Shown one piece after another: positions 1-8,145 of a stretch of DNA of 64,000 nt. Every line of letters starts with the position of its first letter. Position 1 is the stretch's first letter. A model generated the notes under the pieces. That model saw only the letters and a list, made by a program, of their open reading frames with translations. It was not told where the DNA came from and ran no database searches. This stretch comes from Homoserinimonas sp. (lineage in GTDB: Bacteria; Actinomycetota; Actinomycetes; Actinomycetales; Microbacteriaceae), in assembly GCA_023957835.1 (NCBI GenBank), contig JAMLGP010000001.1, positions 1,295,575-1,359,574 of the forward strand, given 5' to 3'. A program made the position numbers and the translations under genes.

Positions 1-2
1 GA

Positions 3-2603
3 TATAACTCGCACGGCATGTCCGGTGACGACTACTACGTGGCCCGAGCCCCCGCGTCGGAGCGGGGCGCGATCCTCGCGAACCTCGCCGCGATGCGGCA
101 GGAGGCCGCAGTGAACGCGGTCACCGACCCGTCACTGTCGCTATCGCTGGAGATGTCGGATCAGTACGCGGGAACCCTCACCGTCGCCACTCACCCCGCA
201 GGGCTCACCGGTGCTGCGACCTTGTCCGATGCGGTCTTCGCTGACGGCTCCTCCGCGCGCACGATCGGTACCGGGGCGCACCCGATCACCGGCACCCCCG
301 CAGACGGTGTCCCGTCCTACCGGGTCGGCGCGTCAATGAGCATCGATGCAGCCGGGTATGGTGCGGCGCTTGATCTCTACACGACCCCTGGGAAGCAGCG
401 TTTGATCGCCGCCGTCGCCGGGTCATCCACCGGGTTGTCGGCGTCGGCGGAGTCGCCGCTGATCGAACTGGATTTCCAGCCGGAGATCACCACCCAGGTC
501 GCCTCCCGCTACGTCGCTGAGGGTGATGCGTTCGTGGATGGGCTCACCGTGTCGGTGTCGAAGGGCACCTGGATTCACCTGGGCGGCAACCCGATTGAGG
601 TGACCGCGACCGGAACCCTGTATGGGCCGTTCGATGAGCAGCCTGCCGAAGCCGACACCCCACCTGCCGGAGCGCCCGTCGCAGGCGTCGAGACGGTGAC
701 GTTGACGGGTGCAGGGTCGTATACGTCGCCGGGCACGATCGTCGCGCCGGAGTCGGGGTTCTACACATGGGTGTGGAGCATCGACAAGACCGTGCACGGT
801 GAGAACGCGAAGTACCTCACCGACTCGTTCACCGACCGCTTCGGCCAGGTCGCAGAGACATCGGTAGTGCCGTTCCAACCTGAAGCTGTCTCCCAGGCGG
901 ATCAGCGTCTCGCTGTCCCCGGCGACGCACTCACGGACACGATCACCGTGTCAAGCAGCAATGGTGCGTGGCTGAAGAAGGACGGCGCTTTCATTCCGGT
1001 GGTGTTCGAGGGCACCGCCTATCAGGTGCCCGGCACGCTGCCCCCGGCGCGGAACTCCGGCATCGACCCGAACGCGGTGCCGCTCGGCACCGTGACCGTC
1101 ACCGCCGACGGTCCCGGCGTGTACACGTCCCCGCAGGTGGTTGCGCCGACGAGTGGGTTTGTGACGTGGGTGTGGGAGGTTCGGAAGACTACGCAGCCGG
1201 AGTGGGTGCGCGACTACCTCGCGAACGACTGGCAGGACGAGTACGGAATCAGTGTGGAGACGACGTCGGTGCGGTGGCCGGTCACGGTGACCTCGCTGAT
1301 GCGGGAGTACAACGTGCACCCCGGCGGACGCGCCTTCGACGTGATCACCGTCACAGGGTTCCCGGCGAACCACGGCGATTTCACCGGCGACGGCTACTGG
1401 AACGCCGACGTCGATGAACTCCATCACACCGTCTACGGCCCCTTCGCCACCGACACGGAACTCACCGATGATCTCGACCTCACCGGCGCGCCGGTGCTGA
1501 CGGAGCTGATGACGCCGGCACGCAATGGCGTCTACAAGCTCGGGTACACGGACGAGGACAAGATCGTGCCGACCGAGCCCGGCTTCTATGTTCTCGTCAC
1601 CACCTTCGCTGGCGACGACCGCGTGCAGCCGTATGCGTCGTCTCCGGCGGACGTGCTGGAACGCTTCTACGTCCCACCCACCGGCACCGACATCCCCGTG
1701 AGTGTGGTGACGCAGGCGACACCGGAAGCGTTCGTCGGCGAACCCTTCTCTGACACCGCGCTCGTGCAGGGCACCAGCATTCCCGACGGTGCCTATCTGG
1801 TGTTCCGCGCCTACGGACCCCACCAGGCAGACGCCGGGCCGGTGTGCGAGGCACCGTTCTACGAGAGCGAGGAGATCCCGGTCACCCAGGCCGGTGTCTA
1901 CCTTTCCGGCACCACCACCGTCACCGAGCCGGGAAACGTGTACTGGGTCGAATCCCTCTACAACGCCGACGGCGAGATCATCGCCGAGGGTGTCTGTGGG
2001 GCGCCGGGCGAGACGACGGTCGTGAAGGAGCAGCCGGAGGAGCTGATCGTGAAGACGAATGCCGTGGCGACCGTGCAACTGGGTGATCCGGCGCATGATG
2101 TCGCGACCGTCACCGGCACCGTCCCCGACGGGGCACGCCTGGTGTTCGAGGCGTACCGGCAGGACGGCGACACCGCGAGCTGCACCCCGGAAGAACTCGT
2201 CTTCACCTCCACCGTGATCGAGCTGGATGGTCCGGGTGAGTATCGCTCCGACGAGGTGATCTTCGAGACGGTCGGTACTTACTACTGGGTGGAGACCGTC
2301 ACTAATGAGGACGGCACGATCCTGCACCGTGGGGTCTGCGGCGCACCAGATGAGACCACCACCGTCACCGACACCCCAGACGAGCCAGGGACACCGGGCA
2401 CTCCGGGTGAGCTTGCGCACACCGGCGGCGGCGACTGGTGGCCGATCGGTCTTGCCGGTGGCCTGATCGCCGCGGCCACCGGTGGGGTGCTGCTGTTCGG
2501 TCGTCGCCTCGCGATCGCCCGCGAACGCGCCGGATACGTCCGCGACGATGACCTGTCATTCGAGGAGTTCAAGGCCCAGTTCGAGGAAGCAAAGGAGGAC
2601 TAA
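3..2603 (+). CDS. Cell-wall-anchored Ig-repeat surface protein (5' end outside window)
   Basis: The frame is open from the window edge, so the Met at 18 is probably internal and the signal peptide lies outside. Counting from that Met there are 861 residues. From about residue 150, about five Ig-like units of 100 to 130 residues follow one another. Each ends in a Gly-x-Tyr-x-Ser stretch, a Tyr/Thr-x-Trp-Val strand, and in the last two a V-C-G-A-P turn. The C-terminus has a LAHTG sorting motif (residues 799-803), a hydrophobic span (about 809-828) and two arginines. LAxTG motifs are typical of class E sortase substrates in Actinobacteria. Unusually, some 30 mostly acidic residues follow the membrane span, where sorting signals normally end. 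It is probably an adhesin or mating-contact protein of the element; that role is inferred from its position beside the coupling protein. Confidence 0.8.
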   Translation, partial: YNSHGMSGDDYYVARAPASERGAILANLAAMRQEAAVNAVTDPSLSLSLEMSDQYAGTLTVATHPAGLTGAATLSDAVFADGSSARTIGTGAHPITGTPADGVPSYRVGASMSIDAAGYGAALDLYTTPGKQRLIAAVAGSSTGLSASAESPLIELDFQPEITTQVASRYVAEGDAFVDGLTVSVSKGTWIHLGGNPIEVTATGTLYGPFDEQPAEADTPPAGAPVAGVETVTLTGAGSYTSPGTIVAPESGFYTWVWSIDKTVHGENAKYLTDSFTDRFGQVAETSVVPFQPEAVSQADQRLAVPGDALTDTITVSSSNGAWLKKDGAFIPVVFEGTAYQVPGTLPPARNSGIDPNAVPLGTVTVTADGPGVYTSPQVVAPTSGFVTWVWEVRKTTQPEWVRDYLANDWQDEYGISVETTSVRWPVTVTSLMREYNVHPGGRAFDVITVTGFPANHGDFTGDGYWNADVDELHHTVYGPFATDTELTDDLDLTGAPVLTELMTPARNGVYKLGYTDEDKIVPTEPGFYVLVTTFAGDDRVQPYASSPADVLERFYVPPTGTDIPVSVVTQATPEAFVGEPFSDTALVQGTSIPDGAYLVFRAYGPHQADAGPVCEAPFYESEEIPVTQAGVYLSGTTTVTEPGNVYWVESLYNADGEIIAEGVCGAPGETTVVKEQPEELIVKTNAVATVQLGDPAHDVATVTGTVPDGARLVFEAYRQDGDTASCTPEELVFTSTVIELDGPGEYRSDEVIFETVGTYYWVETVTNEDGTILHRGVCGAPDETTTVTDTPDEPGTPGTPGELAHTGGGDWWPIGLAGGLIAAATGGVLLFGRRLAIARERAGYVRDDDLSFEEFKAQFEEAKED

Positions 2604-2611
2604 CCACAGAC

Positions 2612-2686
2612 TGCCGACCCGCCAGCACCCCCACCACTGCGGGTCGGCACGGGAGGGCAGGAACCCCCCCAGGTTCGTGCCCTCCC
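2612..2686 (+). other. Two tandem strong RNA hairpins between element genes
   Basis: Bases 2612-2621 pair perfectly with 2640-2649 (10 bp stem, 18-base loop). Directly after this, 2651-2659 pair with 2678-2686 (9 bp) and, past one G-G mismatch, 2661-2665 pair with 2672-2676 around a C-rich loop. No T-tract follows. They could partly terminate or stabilise the mRNA between the surface protein and the conjugation genes. The pairing is seen directly; the role is inferred. Confidence 0.6.
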
Positions 2687-2756
2687 ACCTGCGTTCCGGG
2701 GCAGTGCGAGCGCACCTGCATGGCGACACCACCGCACTCCACCGAGAGGAACCCCT

Positions 2757-3347
2757 GTGACACCGAGGCCCCGCTACCGCCGCACCCACCCCGACCGCCA
2801 ACCCCCGAAAGCGCCGAAGCCACCGAAGGCTGAGCCCGGTGGACCGGTCGTCCTACCCGTGGTGGAGTTCACCATCACCGCTGACGGTGCGATGACGGTC
2901 ACCGTGGACGGGGTGGCGCACATGCCTGCGCCGTTCGCCCCGGGATGGCGGCGCGAAGCGTTCCCGACCATCCTCGACGCCCTCACCGCCCGATACCGGT
3001 CGCCACTGCGGGTGCAGGTACACGAGGCAGACGGGTCAACCTTCACCGACATCATCACCCCACCCCGCGAACGCCCCACCCCGAAACCCTGGGAGACCCA
3101 ACCACCTGTGGCTGTGGTGTCGCCTCCGGTGCCAGCCGCGCAGCCGGTGCTGCACCAGGTGGCAGGGGCAGGGTTCGTGCCGGGTGAGGATGTCGCCGTC
3201 GCGATCATCCACGCCCACACCGACGCCAGCAGCGACGGCACCGCCCGCACCCTCCTCACCGCAGAGCAAACCGCGCTTGCGGTGACGAGTGAAGTGATCC
3301 TCCTCGGTCGCATCTCCGGCACCCTCAGCATCGGGAGAATCCAATGA
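2757..3347 (+). CDS. Conserved hypothetical protein of the conjugative element
   Basis: This is a 196-residue soluble protein with a GTG start preceded by GAGAGGA seven bases upstream. The N-terminal 30 residues are rich in Pro, Arg and Lys. A compact beta-rich stretch (about residues 35-110) contains a Val-Glu-Phe-Thr-Ile-Thr strand and a Thr-Val-Asp-Gly turn. A Pro-rich linker follows, then a C-terminal segment with Val-Ala-Val-Ala-Ile-Ile. It has no signal peptide or membrane span. Its stop overlaps the next start by four bases (ATGA), so it is translationally coupled to the coupling-protein gene and probably belongs to the transfer module. I do not recognise a named family and cannot assign a function. 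Confidence 0.8.
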   Translation: MTPRPRYRRTHPDRQPPKAPKPPKAEPGGPVVLPVVEFTITADGAMTVTVDGVAHMPAPFAPGWRREAFPTILDALTARYRSPLRVQVHEADGSTFTDIITPPRERPTPKPWETQPPVAVVSPPVPAAQPVLHQVAGAGFVPGEDVAVAIIHAHTDASSDGTARTLLTAEQTALAVTSEVILLGRISGTLSIGRIQ

Positions 3348-5161
3348 GTACGCCGCGGCAGGGTGGTGCGCTTGGGGATGAGCTGGCGAACCTCGGCATC
3401 ATCGCCCTCATCAGCGCCGCCGTCCTCGCGGTCATCCTCCGTGTTGCGGGAACGATCACCGCCTGGGCTACCGGGATTACTCAGCCTGCTGGCGGGATTG
3501 AAGCCGGCCTCGGCGTGCTCCTGAACCCCGCCGACCCAGGTAGTGCGCTCGGTGCCGACGGGTTGAACCCGGTGGCGTACTGGGTCGTCGCCGGCATCCT
3601 CATTGTCGCGGTTGGTAGTGCGGGGTGGTGGGTGTGGCGGTTCTTCCGTGAGCAGTCACGGCAGACGAAGGTCGACCCCTACCGGATCGTCGGGATCGCC
3701 ACCCGCACCGATGTCACCACCGCGGCATCAGAGAAGGCACTGCTGCGGCGGGCAGGGCAACTCCGCCCCTCCATTCAGCAGCCTGCTGTCACCGATGTCG
3801 GCTACCTCCTCGGCGCATCGAGGAACGTAAACGTGTGGGCGAGTGTGGAGGACTCGATCCTGCTGATCGGGCCACCACGTTCGGGGAAGGGACTGCATGT
3901 GGTCATCAACGCGATCCTCGATGCCCCCGGCGCGGTCGTCACGACCTCCACCCGCCCCGACAACCTCACCGCCACTCTCACAGCACGCCGTGCGGAGGGG
4001 CGACCGGTGGCGGTGTTCGATCCGCAGCACCTCGCCGAAGGCATCCCCGCAGGCTTACGGTGGTCACCAATCCGAGGATGCGAAGACCCGCTGACAGCGA
4101 TGATCCGCGCCACCGGACTCGCCGCCGGCACCGGACTCTCCGCAGGTGGCGTCGAAGGCGGTGACTTCTGGGAAGGGAAAACCCGCACCGCACTCCAAGC
4201 ACTCCTCCACGCCGCCGCCCTCGATCACCGCACCCCTTCCGAGTTGTTCCGGTGGACCCTCGACCCTGCCGCCGCGTCGGATGCGGTCGCGATCCTCACC
4301 GCGAACCCGCGGGCGGCGACGGGGTGGGCGGATTCGTTGCAGGCGATGATCGACTCAGACCCCAGAACCCGCGACTCCATCTGGCAAGGCGTCTCCCTCT
4401 CCCTTGCCGCCCTCGCCGACCCCCGCGTCCTCGACGCGGTGAGCCCCGGACCGGAGGAGCGGTTCGATCCGGAGGAGTTTCTGCGCAAGCGCGGCACCGT
4501 GTACCTACTCGCGACGGGTGCCGGGGCGAACAACAGCGCCGCGCTGGTGTCGGCATTCGTGGAAGACCTCGTCGAAGCCGCACGCCGCCTCGCCTCCAGA
4601 TCACCCTCAGCCCGCCTCGACCCGCCCCTGCTGCTCGCGCTGGATGAGATCGGCAACCTCGCCCCGCTCCCGTCGCTCCCAACGTTGATGGCCGAAGGCG
4701 GGGGCACGGGGATCACGACCATGCCGGTGCTGCAATCGCTCGCGCAGGCGCGGGAGAAGTGGTCCGATAACGCGGCCGGCGCGATCTGGGACGCCAGCAT
4801 AGTGAAGATCATCCTCGGCGGTGCATCCAACTCCCGTGACCTTCAAGACCTCACCACCCTCATCGGGGAACGCGACGAGATCACCGACTCCACCACGATC
4901 GGCGACCACGGCTCTCGCACCGCGCAGCGTTCCATTCGTCGGGTGTCGATCATGCCGCCCGACGTGATCCGCACCCTCCCATTCGGCACCGGACTGATCC
5001 TGCTGCGCGCCGCACCGCCGATCGTCGCGAAACTCCGGCCCTGGACCCGCCGCAAGGACGCGAGCGAGCTGCAGGGTCAGCGGCGGGCGGTGGAGGAACT
5101 GCTGCAAGCCGGCACCCCAGCACCCGGGAGTGATGAGGGGCCGGTGGGCGCACCTGAGTGA
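3344..5161 (+). CDS. Type IV coupling protein, VirD4/TraD/TraG-like ATPase
   Basis: This 605-residue protein is the membrane ATPase that hands the DNA-relaxase complex to the mating channel. Two membrane segments lie near residues 16-36 and 78-100. Walker A is GPPRSGKG (176-183), followed by the T-S-T-R-P-D segment typical of actinobacterial VirD4 homologues. Walker B is LLLALDEIGN (about 428-437), followed by the A-E-G-G-G-T-G-I segment of the TraM-recognition/TraG-D C-terminal domain. It starts by ATGA overlap with the upstream unknown gene. Length and motif order fit the family. This is the strongest evidence that the element transfers by conjugation or can be mobilised. Confidence 0.92.
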   Translation: MSTPRQGGALGDELANLGIIALISAAVLAVILRVAGTITAWATGITQPAGGIEAGLGVLLNPADPGSALGADGLNPVAYWVVAGILIVAVGSAGWWVWRFFREQSRQTKVDPYRIVGIATRTDVTTAASEKALLRRAGQLRPSIQQPAVTDVGYLLGASRNVNVWASVEDSILLIGPPRSGKGLHVVINAILDAPGAVVTTSTRPDNLTATLTARRAEGRPVAVFDPQHLAEGIPAGLRWSPIRGCEDPLTAMIRATGLAAGTGLSAGGVEGGDFWEGKTRTALQALLHAAALDHRTPSELFRWTLDPAAASDAVAILTANPRAATGWADSLQAMIDSDPRTRDSIWQGVSLSLAALADPRVLDAVSPGPEERFDPEEFLRKRGTVYLLATGAGANNSAALVSAFVEDLVEAARRLASRSPSARLDPPLLLALDEIGNLAPLPSLPTLMAEGGGTGITTMPVLQSLAQAREKWSDNAAGAIWDASIVKIILGGASNSRDLQDLTTLIGERDEITDSTTIGDHGSRTAQRSIRRVSIMPPDVIRTLPFGTGLILLRAAPPIVAKLRPWTRRKDASELQGQRRAVEELLQAGTPAPGSDEGPVGAPE

Positions 5162-5165
5162 CAGA

Positions 5166-5183
5166 GCACCCCGACCGGGGTGC
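5166..5183 (+). other. Intercistronic hairpin before ssb
   Basis: GCACCCC (5166-5172) and GGGGTGC (5177-5183) form a perfect 7 bp stem around a GACC tetraloop. It lies between the coupling-protein stop and the ssb ribosome binding site at 5193-5198. No T-tract follows, so an mRNA processing or stability role is more likely than termination. Confidence 0.5.
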
Positions 5184-5204
5184 CGTCATCACGAGGAGTG
5201 TCCC

Positions 5205-5669
5205 ATGGCTATCCACACGCAAGAGTCCCTGTCCGGGTTCATCGCTTCCGAACCGCACCTGTCGACCACCGAGAAAGGTGACGCGCGACTGTTCGTCAAG
5301 ATCGGGCAGGAACACTACCGCCGCGAAGACGACGGCTCGTTCACGCAGACCGAGACCACATTCCACGACCTCGTCGCGTTCCGGAAGACCGCCGAACGCG
5401 CCCACCAGCGCTTCGCCAAAGGCGACAAGTTCATCGCCGAAGGCTACACCCACCACTACGACCGTACCGACGACAACGGGCAGGCCGTCAAGGTCGAAGA
5501 GTTCGTCGCGAAGAAACTGGGCCACGACCTCGCCCGCACCCGCTACACCGTCGACCGCCCCCGACGCACACCAGCAGCCGACTCACTGGACGCAGGGCTC
5601 GAGGACGCTGCACTGTCCACGGACGCCCCGCGTCGCGCGTCCGCGGGCGCCTCAACGGTCGGGAGGTGA
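5205..5669 (+). CDS. ssb: Single-stranded DNA-binding protein of the element
   Basis: This is a 154-residue OB-fold protein of the bacterial SSB family. The core Ala-Arg-Leu-Phe-Val-Lys-Ile, the Phe-His-Asp-Leu-Val-Ala-Phe strand and the Lys-Gly-Asp-Lys-Phe-Ile-Ala-Glu-Gly turn are recognisable. I chose the ATG at 5205 over the earlier in-frame ATG at 5130 because GAGGAG at 5193-5198 is well placed and the SSB fold begins there; the extra 25 residues lie inside the preceding gene and the hairpin. Element-borne SSBs protect the transferred single strand and aid establishment. The C-terminus lacks the acidic D-D-x-P-F tip of the chromosomal protein. It is followed nine bases later by a DUF4913 gene. 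Confidence 0.88.
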   Translation: MAIHTQESLSGFIASEPHLSTTEKGDARLFVKIGQEHYRREDDGSFTQTETTFHDLVAFRKTAERAHQRFAKGDKFIAEGYTHHYDRTDDNGQAVKVEEFVAKKLGHDLARTRYTVDRPRRTPAADSLDAGLEDAALSTDAPRRASAGASTVGR

Positions 5670-5678
5670 GGTCGGATC

Positions 5679-6275
5679 ATGGTCGATGAACTGCCCGGCA
5701 CCGGCGAAGTTGATCCAGGTGAGGTGGCGGAGGACGAGTTCGATGAGAGCTACGACCCGGACTCCGACACCTCCGCCGTTGAGGACGACGCAGCGGGCCC
5801 GCCGGGGCCGGTGAACTGGAATCTCCTCACCGCCGACGCCGCAGAAGAAGAATGGCTCGCGCTCAACGAATGGGTGCACTGGCTGCGCCACACCTACGGC
5901 CTCCCCGTCGCCGTCGTTCCGCCGTTCTGGCACCGCCACCCGGCCTTGGTGTGGGAGCTATCTGCGTTACACATCCACTGGCTGTGCGCGATCCACCCCG
6001 AAGCCAAGGGCAGCGCGATGCTCGTGTGGCATCGCGACTTCATCGAAGCCCAAGAACGCCTCCGGCACTGGACCGCAGCCTGCGGCACGCGCCTGACCAC
6101 CGACCGCCCCACCCGCCGCATCGCCTGGCCCGGAGAACCTGACACCGACCCCATCGAAGACATCGTCATCCCGAACCGCGAGGAAGACTTCGTTGAGTAC
6201 ATGCACGCCGATGTGGAAGCACGGCGGCGTGCAGAAAACGCCTTCTACCGCGGAATAGTGAATGAGTTGGGATGA
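5679..6275 (+). CDS. DUF4913 family protein
   Basis: This is a 198-residue soluble protein. The first 50 residues are acidic and low in complexity. The conserved part (about residues 45-130) has the Trp/His-rich pattern I associate with DUF4913: W-V-H-W-L-R, then P-F-W-H-R-H-P, then E-L-S-A-L-H-I-H-W-L. Members are common in actinobacterial conjugative elements beside coupling proteins and their role is unknown. GGAGGTGAGG at 5662-5671 overlaps the ssb stop and serves the ATG at 5679. The stop overlaps the next start by ATGA. Confidence 0.75.
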   Translation: MVDELPGTGEVDPGEVAEDEFDESYDPDSDTSAVEDDAAGPPGPVNWNLLTADAAEEEWLALNEWVHWLRHTYGLPVAVVPPFWHRHPALVWELSALHIHWLCAIHPEAKGSAMLVWHRDFIEAQERLRHWTAACGTRLTTDRPTRRIAWPGEPDTDPIEDIVIPNREEDFVEYMHADVEARRRAENAFYRGIVNELG

Positions 6276-6472
6276 GCGAGGCTGTGTCGTGCCCTACAGC
6301 TGCCGAAGTGGCCGGCCTCATCCATCCCGGTGACTACGCTGAGTTCGGTGCGGGGTGGCGAGCTGGTGTTGCAAGTCGCAACGCCGAGCCCGCACCGGCT
6401 GAAGTAATCGAAGACCTAGCTCTCTTCCTTGATTCCGCGGCCTTCGTGACGAGGATCAACGCACCGGAGTGA
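6272..6472 (+). CDS. Small hypothetical protein
   Basis: This is a 66-residue acidic protein starting by ATGA overlap with the DUF4913 gene, which is the main reason to believe it is expressed. No motif is recognised. Its last 17 bases overlap the convergent end of the recombinase gene, so it marks the end of the rightward element operon. Confidence 0.55.
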   Translation: MSEAVSCPTAAEVAGLIHPGDYAEFGAGWRAGVASRNAEPAPAEVIEDLALFLDSAAFVTRINAPE

Positions 6473-8099
6473 TCTTGATCCGTTCTTCGATGGGTCCGCG
6501 TCCAGGCAGAGCATTGATCTGTTGAATCACGCGGCGCAAGTAGTTCCGGCGTTCCTTGATTCCTTTGCTCTCCCAGGAACGAATCACGTCCGGACCGTCG
6601 GAAATCATCAACTCGTCCGACTCGACTGCGTCAACTCGGCGTTGGAGGGAATCGATGCGAGCCTGCGCGTCCTCAAGCAGCCCGAGGAGCACCGTCACCA
6701 TTGCCCCTTTGTAAGTTCCCGTTCCTTGCTTCACTAAGAGTGCGTTCTTCTCAGCGGTTGCTTCATCGAGCTGCGTGAGGAGAGCATGTACCTCATCATC
6801 TGTCCGTGCCATTTTTCGTCTCGCGCGGGCCTTAGCCAGAGCATCATCGGTGATCTGGGAGAAGAACCACCCCAAGACATATGCTTCAGCTTTCGTTGCA
6901 CTGACGGTGCAACTCCCGGGGCAGTTTCCCGCTCCACGGTGCCGGTTAGTCATGCAACGGTACGCATACTCTGTTTCCGAGTACCCACCGGCTCGTGTCC
7001 GTTTCTTCTGCAAGCCGTACAAGCGTCCACCGCATTGGCAGTACAAGAGTCCTGTCAGGAGCCACTCGTGCGACCCCCAGGGCTTCCGTGCTTTGGATGT
7101 TTTGGCTTCTTCCAGCAATCGGCGAACACGCAGCCAGGTGGAACGGGAACACACTGGCTCTTGGGAGATCACGGGTTCACCATGCGAGTCCCGAGCGATG
7201 TAGTCAAGAAGGTCAAGCTTCACTCCGCGCTGATGTTCAGGTACCTGGCGCATCCGGTACCCGATCATGCGCGGTGAAACCAATGAGCGGTAGATCGTTG
7301 CCTCGTACACATATGCTCCTGATGCAGTCGTGATCCCATAGCACTCCGCCCAGTAACGGCCAATCTGAGCCAGGCTCTTCCCAGCCAGAACCATGTCGAC
7401 TGCATCCTTCAACGCCTGATGTTCGACGGGATGAGGGATGAGCCGAATCCCTGTACGTCCCAACTCATCTGTGACTCGTGGCCCGGCCACCCAGCCGAAC
7501 GGCGGTGTGCCGCCGTGATGGAAACCAGCCTCAGCGAGATGTCGTTTCGACGCGAGCTGCCGCTCGCTCATCGAGTCAGTCTCAACTTCGGCTAGCAGAG
7601 CTTTGATCCCCGTCACCAATTTCGCTCCCGCCGTCGCAGTGTTCAGTTCCTCGGTCGAATCCTGATGCGAACGCAGCAAAACGCTTGCGCGCTGACAGTC
7701 CCCGATCCACTCGATACACTTCGCCGCAATCCGATTCGTGCGGTCGAGTTTCCAGAATGCGACAGCCTTCACCTTCCCTGTTTTGATGTCGGAGTTGAGC
7801 TGACGCCAACCATTCCGTGTTTTCACCGCCGACGAGCTGGCGGAGTCGTTGTCGATGTACTCGCCCATCACCGTCCAGCTGCCCTCTACCGTGAGCATTC
7901 TGATCAGATCAATCCGCTGCCGCTCAATCGCGTCTGCTTTGTCCTTGTGATACTTGGACAGACGCAAGTACAGGTAGATCGGCTGCGTTCCCGGTCTCGG
8001 TGTCTCCGGGCCGGTGTGAACGAACGTCGGGTAGACGACTGATCGCGTAGCGCGACCGGGTCGAGCGTTCGGGCCTGGGCGGCGTTCCATGGTGTGCAT
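6456..8099 (-). CDS. Large serine recombinase (element integrase)
   Basis: This 547-residue protein catalyses integration and, with a directionality factor, excision. An N-terminal resolvase-type catalytic domain (about 40-190) has the nucleophile in Y-L-R-L-S (Ser48) and the later E-R-Q-R-I-D and D-R-x-x-R segments. The recombinase domain has P-P-F-G-W-V-A (about 215). A zinc ribbon (about 350-400) shows C-Q-C-G-G followed by Y-R-C and N-C-P. A charged coiled-coil region and a C-terminal tail follow. The ATG at 8099 is preceded by AAGGAGG. It sits at the host junction and points inward, as integrases of this class usually do. About 40 residues precede the catalytic strand, longer than usual; an internal Met at residue 4 is possible. 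No excisionase is visible. Confidence 0.93.
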   Translation of the reverse strand: MHTMERRPGPNARPGRATRSVVYPTFVHTGPETPRPGTQPIYLYLRLSKYHKDKADAIERQRIDLIRMLTVEGSWTVMGEYIDNDSASSSAVKTRNGWRQLNSDIKTGKVKAVAFWKLDRTNRIAAKCIEWIGDCQRASVLLRSHQDSTEELNTATAGAKLVTGIKALLAEVETDSMSERQLASKRHLAEAGFHHGGTPPFGWVAGPRVTDELGRTGIRLIPHPVEHQALKDAVDMVLAGKSLAQIGRYWAECYGITTASGAYVYEATIYRSLVSPRMIGYRMRQVPEHQRGVKLDLLDYIARDSHGEPVISQEPVCSRSTWLRVRRLLEEAKTSKARKPWGSHEWLLTGLLYCQCGGRLYGLQKKRTRAGGYSETEYAYRCMTNRHRGAGNCPGSCTVSATKAEAYVLGWFFSQITDDALAKARARRKMARTDDEVHALLTQLDEATAEKNALLVKQGTGTYKGAMVTVLLGLLEDAQARIDSLQRRVDAVESDELMISDGPDVIRSWESKGIKERRNYLRRVIQQINALPGRGPIEERIKITPVR

Positions 8100-8102
8100 T
8101 GT

Positions 8103-8120
8103 TCCTCCTTAGCTAAGGAG
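8103..8120. promoter_or_regulatory. Perfect 18 bp palindrome holding the recombinase ribosome binding site
   Basis: CCTCCTTAGCTAAGGAGG is its own reverse complement. On the minus strand it supplies the AAGGAGG five to six bases before the recombinase ATG. In RNA it could fold on itself and hide that site. It lies about 20 bases from the comM break point, so it may also be an arm of the att site or an operator. Confidence 0.6.
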
Positions 8121-8137
8121 GTGTACTTTCCATCCCC

Positions 8138-8145
8138 CGACTCGT
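8138..8145. other. Element/host junction (att site) inside the comM Walker B codons
   Basis: Reading comM on the minus strand, V-L-F-L-D-E is intact, with GAC GAG at 8145-8140. The expected continuation A-P-E-F is replaced by S-G-D-G-K-Y. The crossover therefore falls at or just left of 8140. The exact core cannot be fixed without the other end of the element. Confidence 0.65.

Larger units (their letters stand above)
1..8140. mobile_element. End of an integrated conjugative/mobilizable element inserted in comM
   Basis: Everything left of about 8140 is foreign to the host gene order. It encodes a surface protein, a VirD4/TraD-type coupling protein, an SSB, a DUF4913 protein and a large serine recombinase facing the junction. 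The host comM frame reads correctly up to its Walker B residues and then runs into element sequence. Bases 1 to about 6450 are visibly richer in G+C and in GAC/GCC/ACC codons than the DNA right of 8140, while the recombinase gene is closer to the host. Relaxase, VirB4-like ATPase and the far att site are not in the window, so I cannot tell a self-transmissible ICE from a mobilizable island. Confidence 0.85.

Noticed and set aside
951..2420. 489-codon open frame on the minus strand opposite the surface protein gene
   Set aside because: It is Arg/His-rich shadow sequence of a GC-rich gene. The plus strand has Ig repeats, a sorting motif and a membrane anchor.
8103..8120. Palindrome as a rho-independent terminator
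   Set aside because: It has no loop and no T-tract, and it contains the recombinase ribosome binding site, so a regulatory or att role is more likely.
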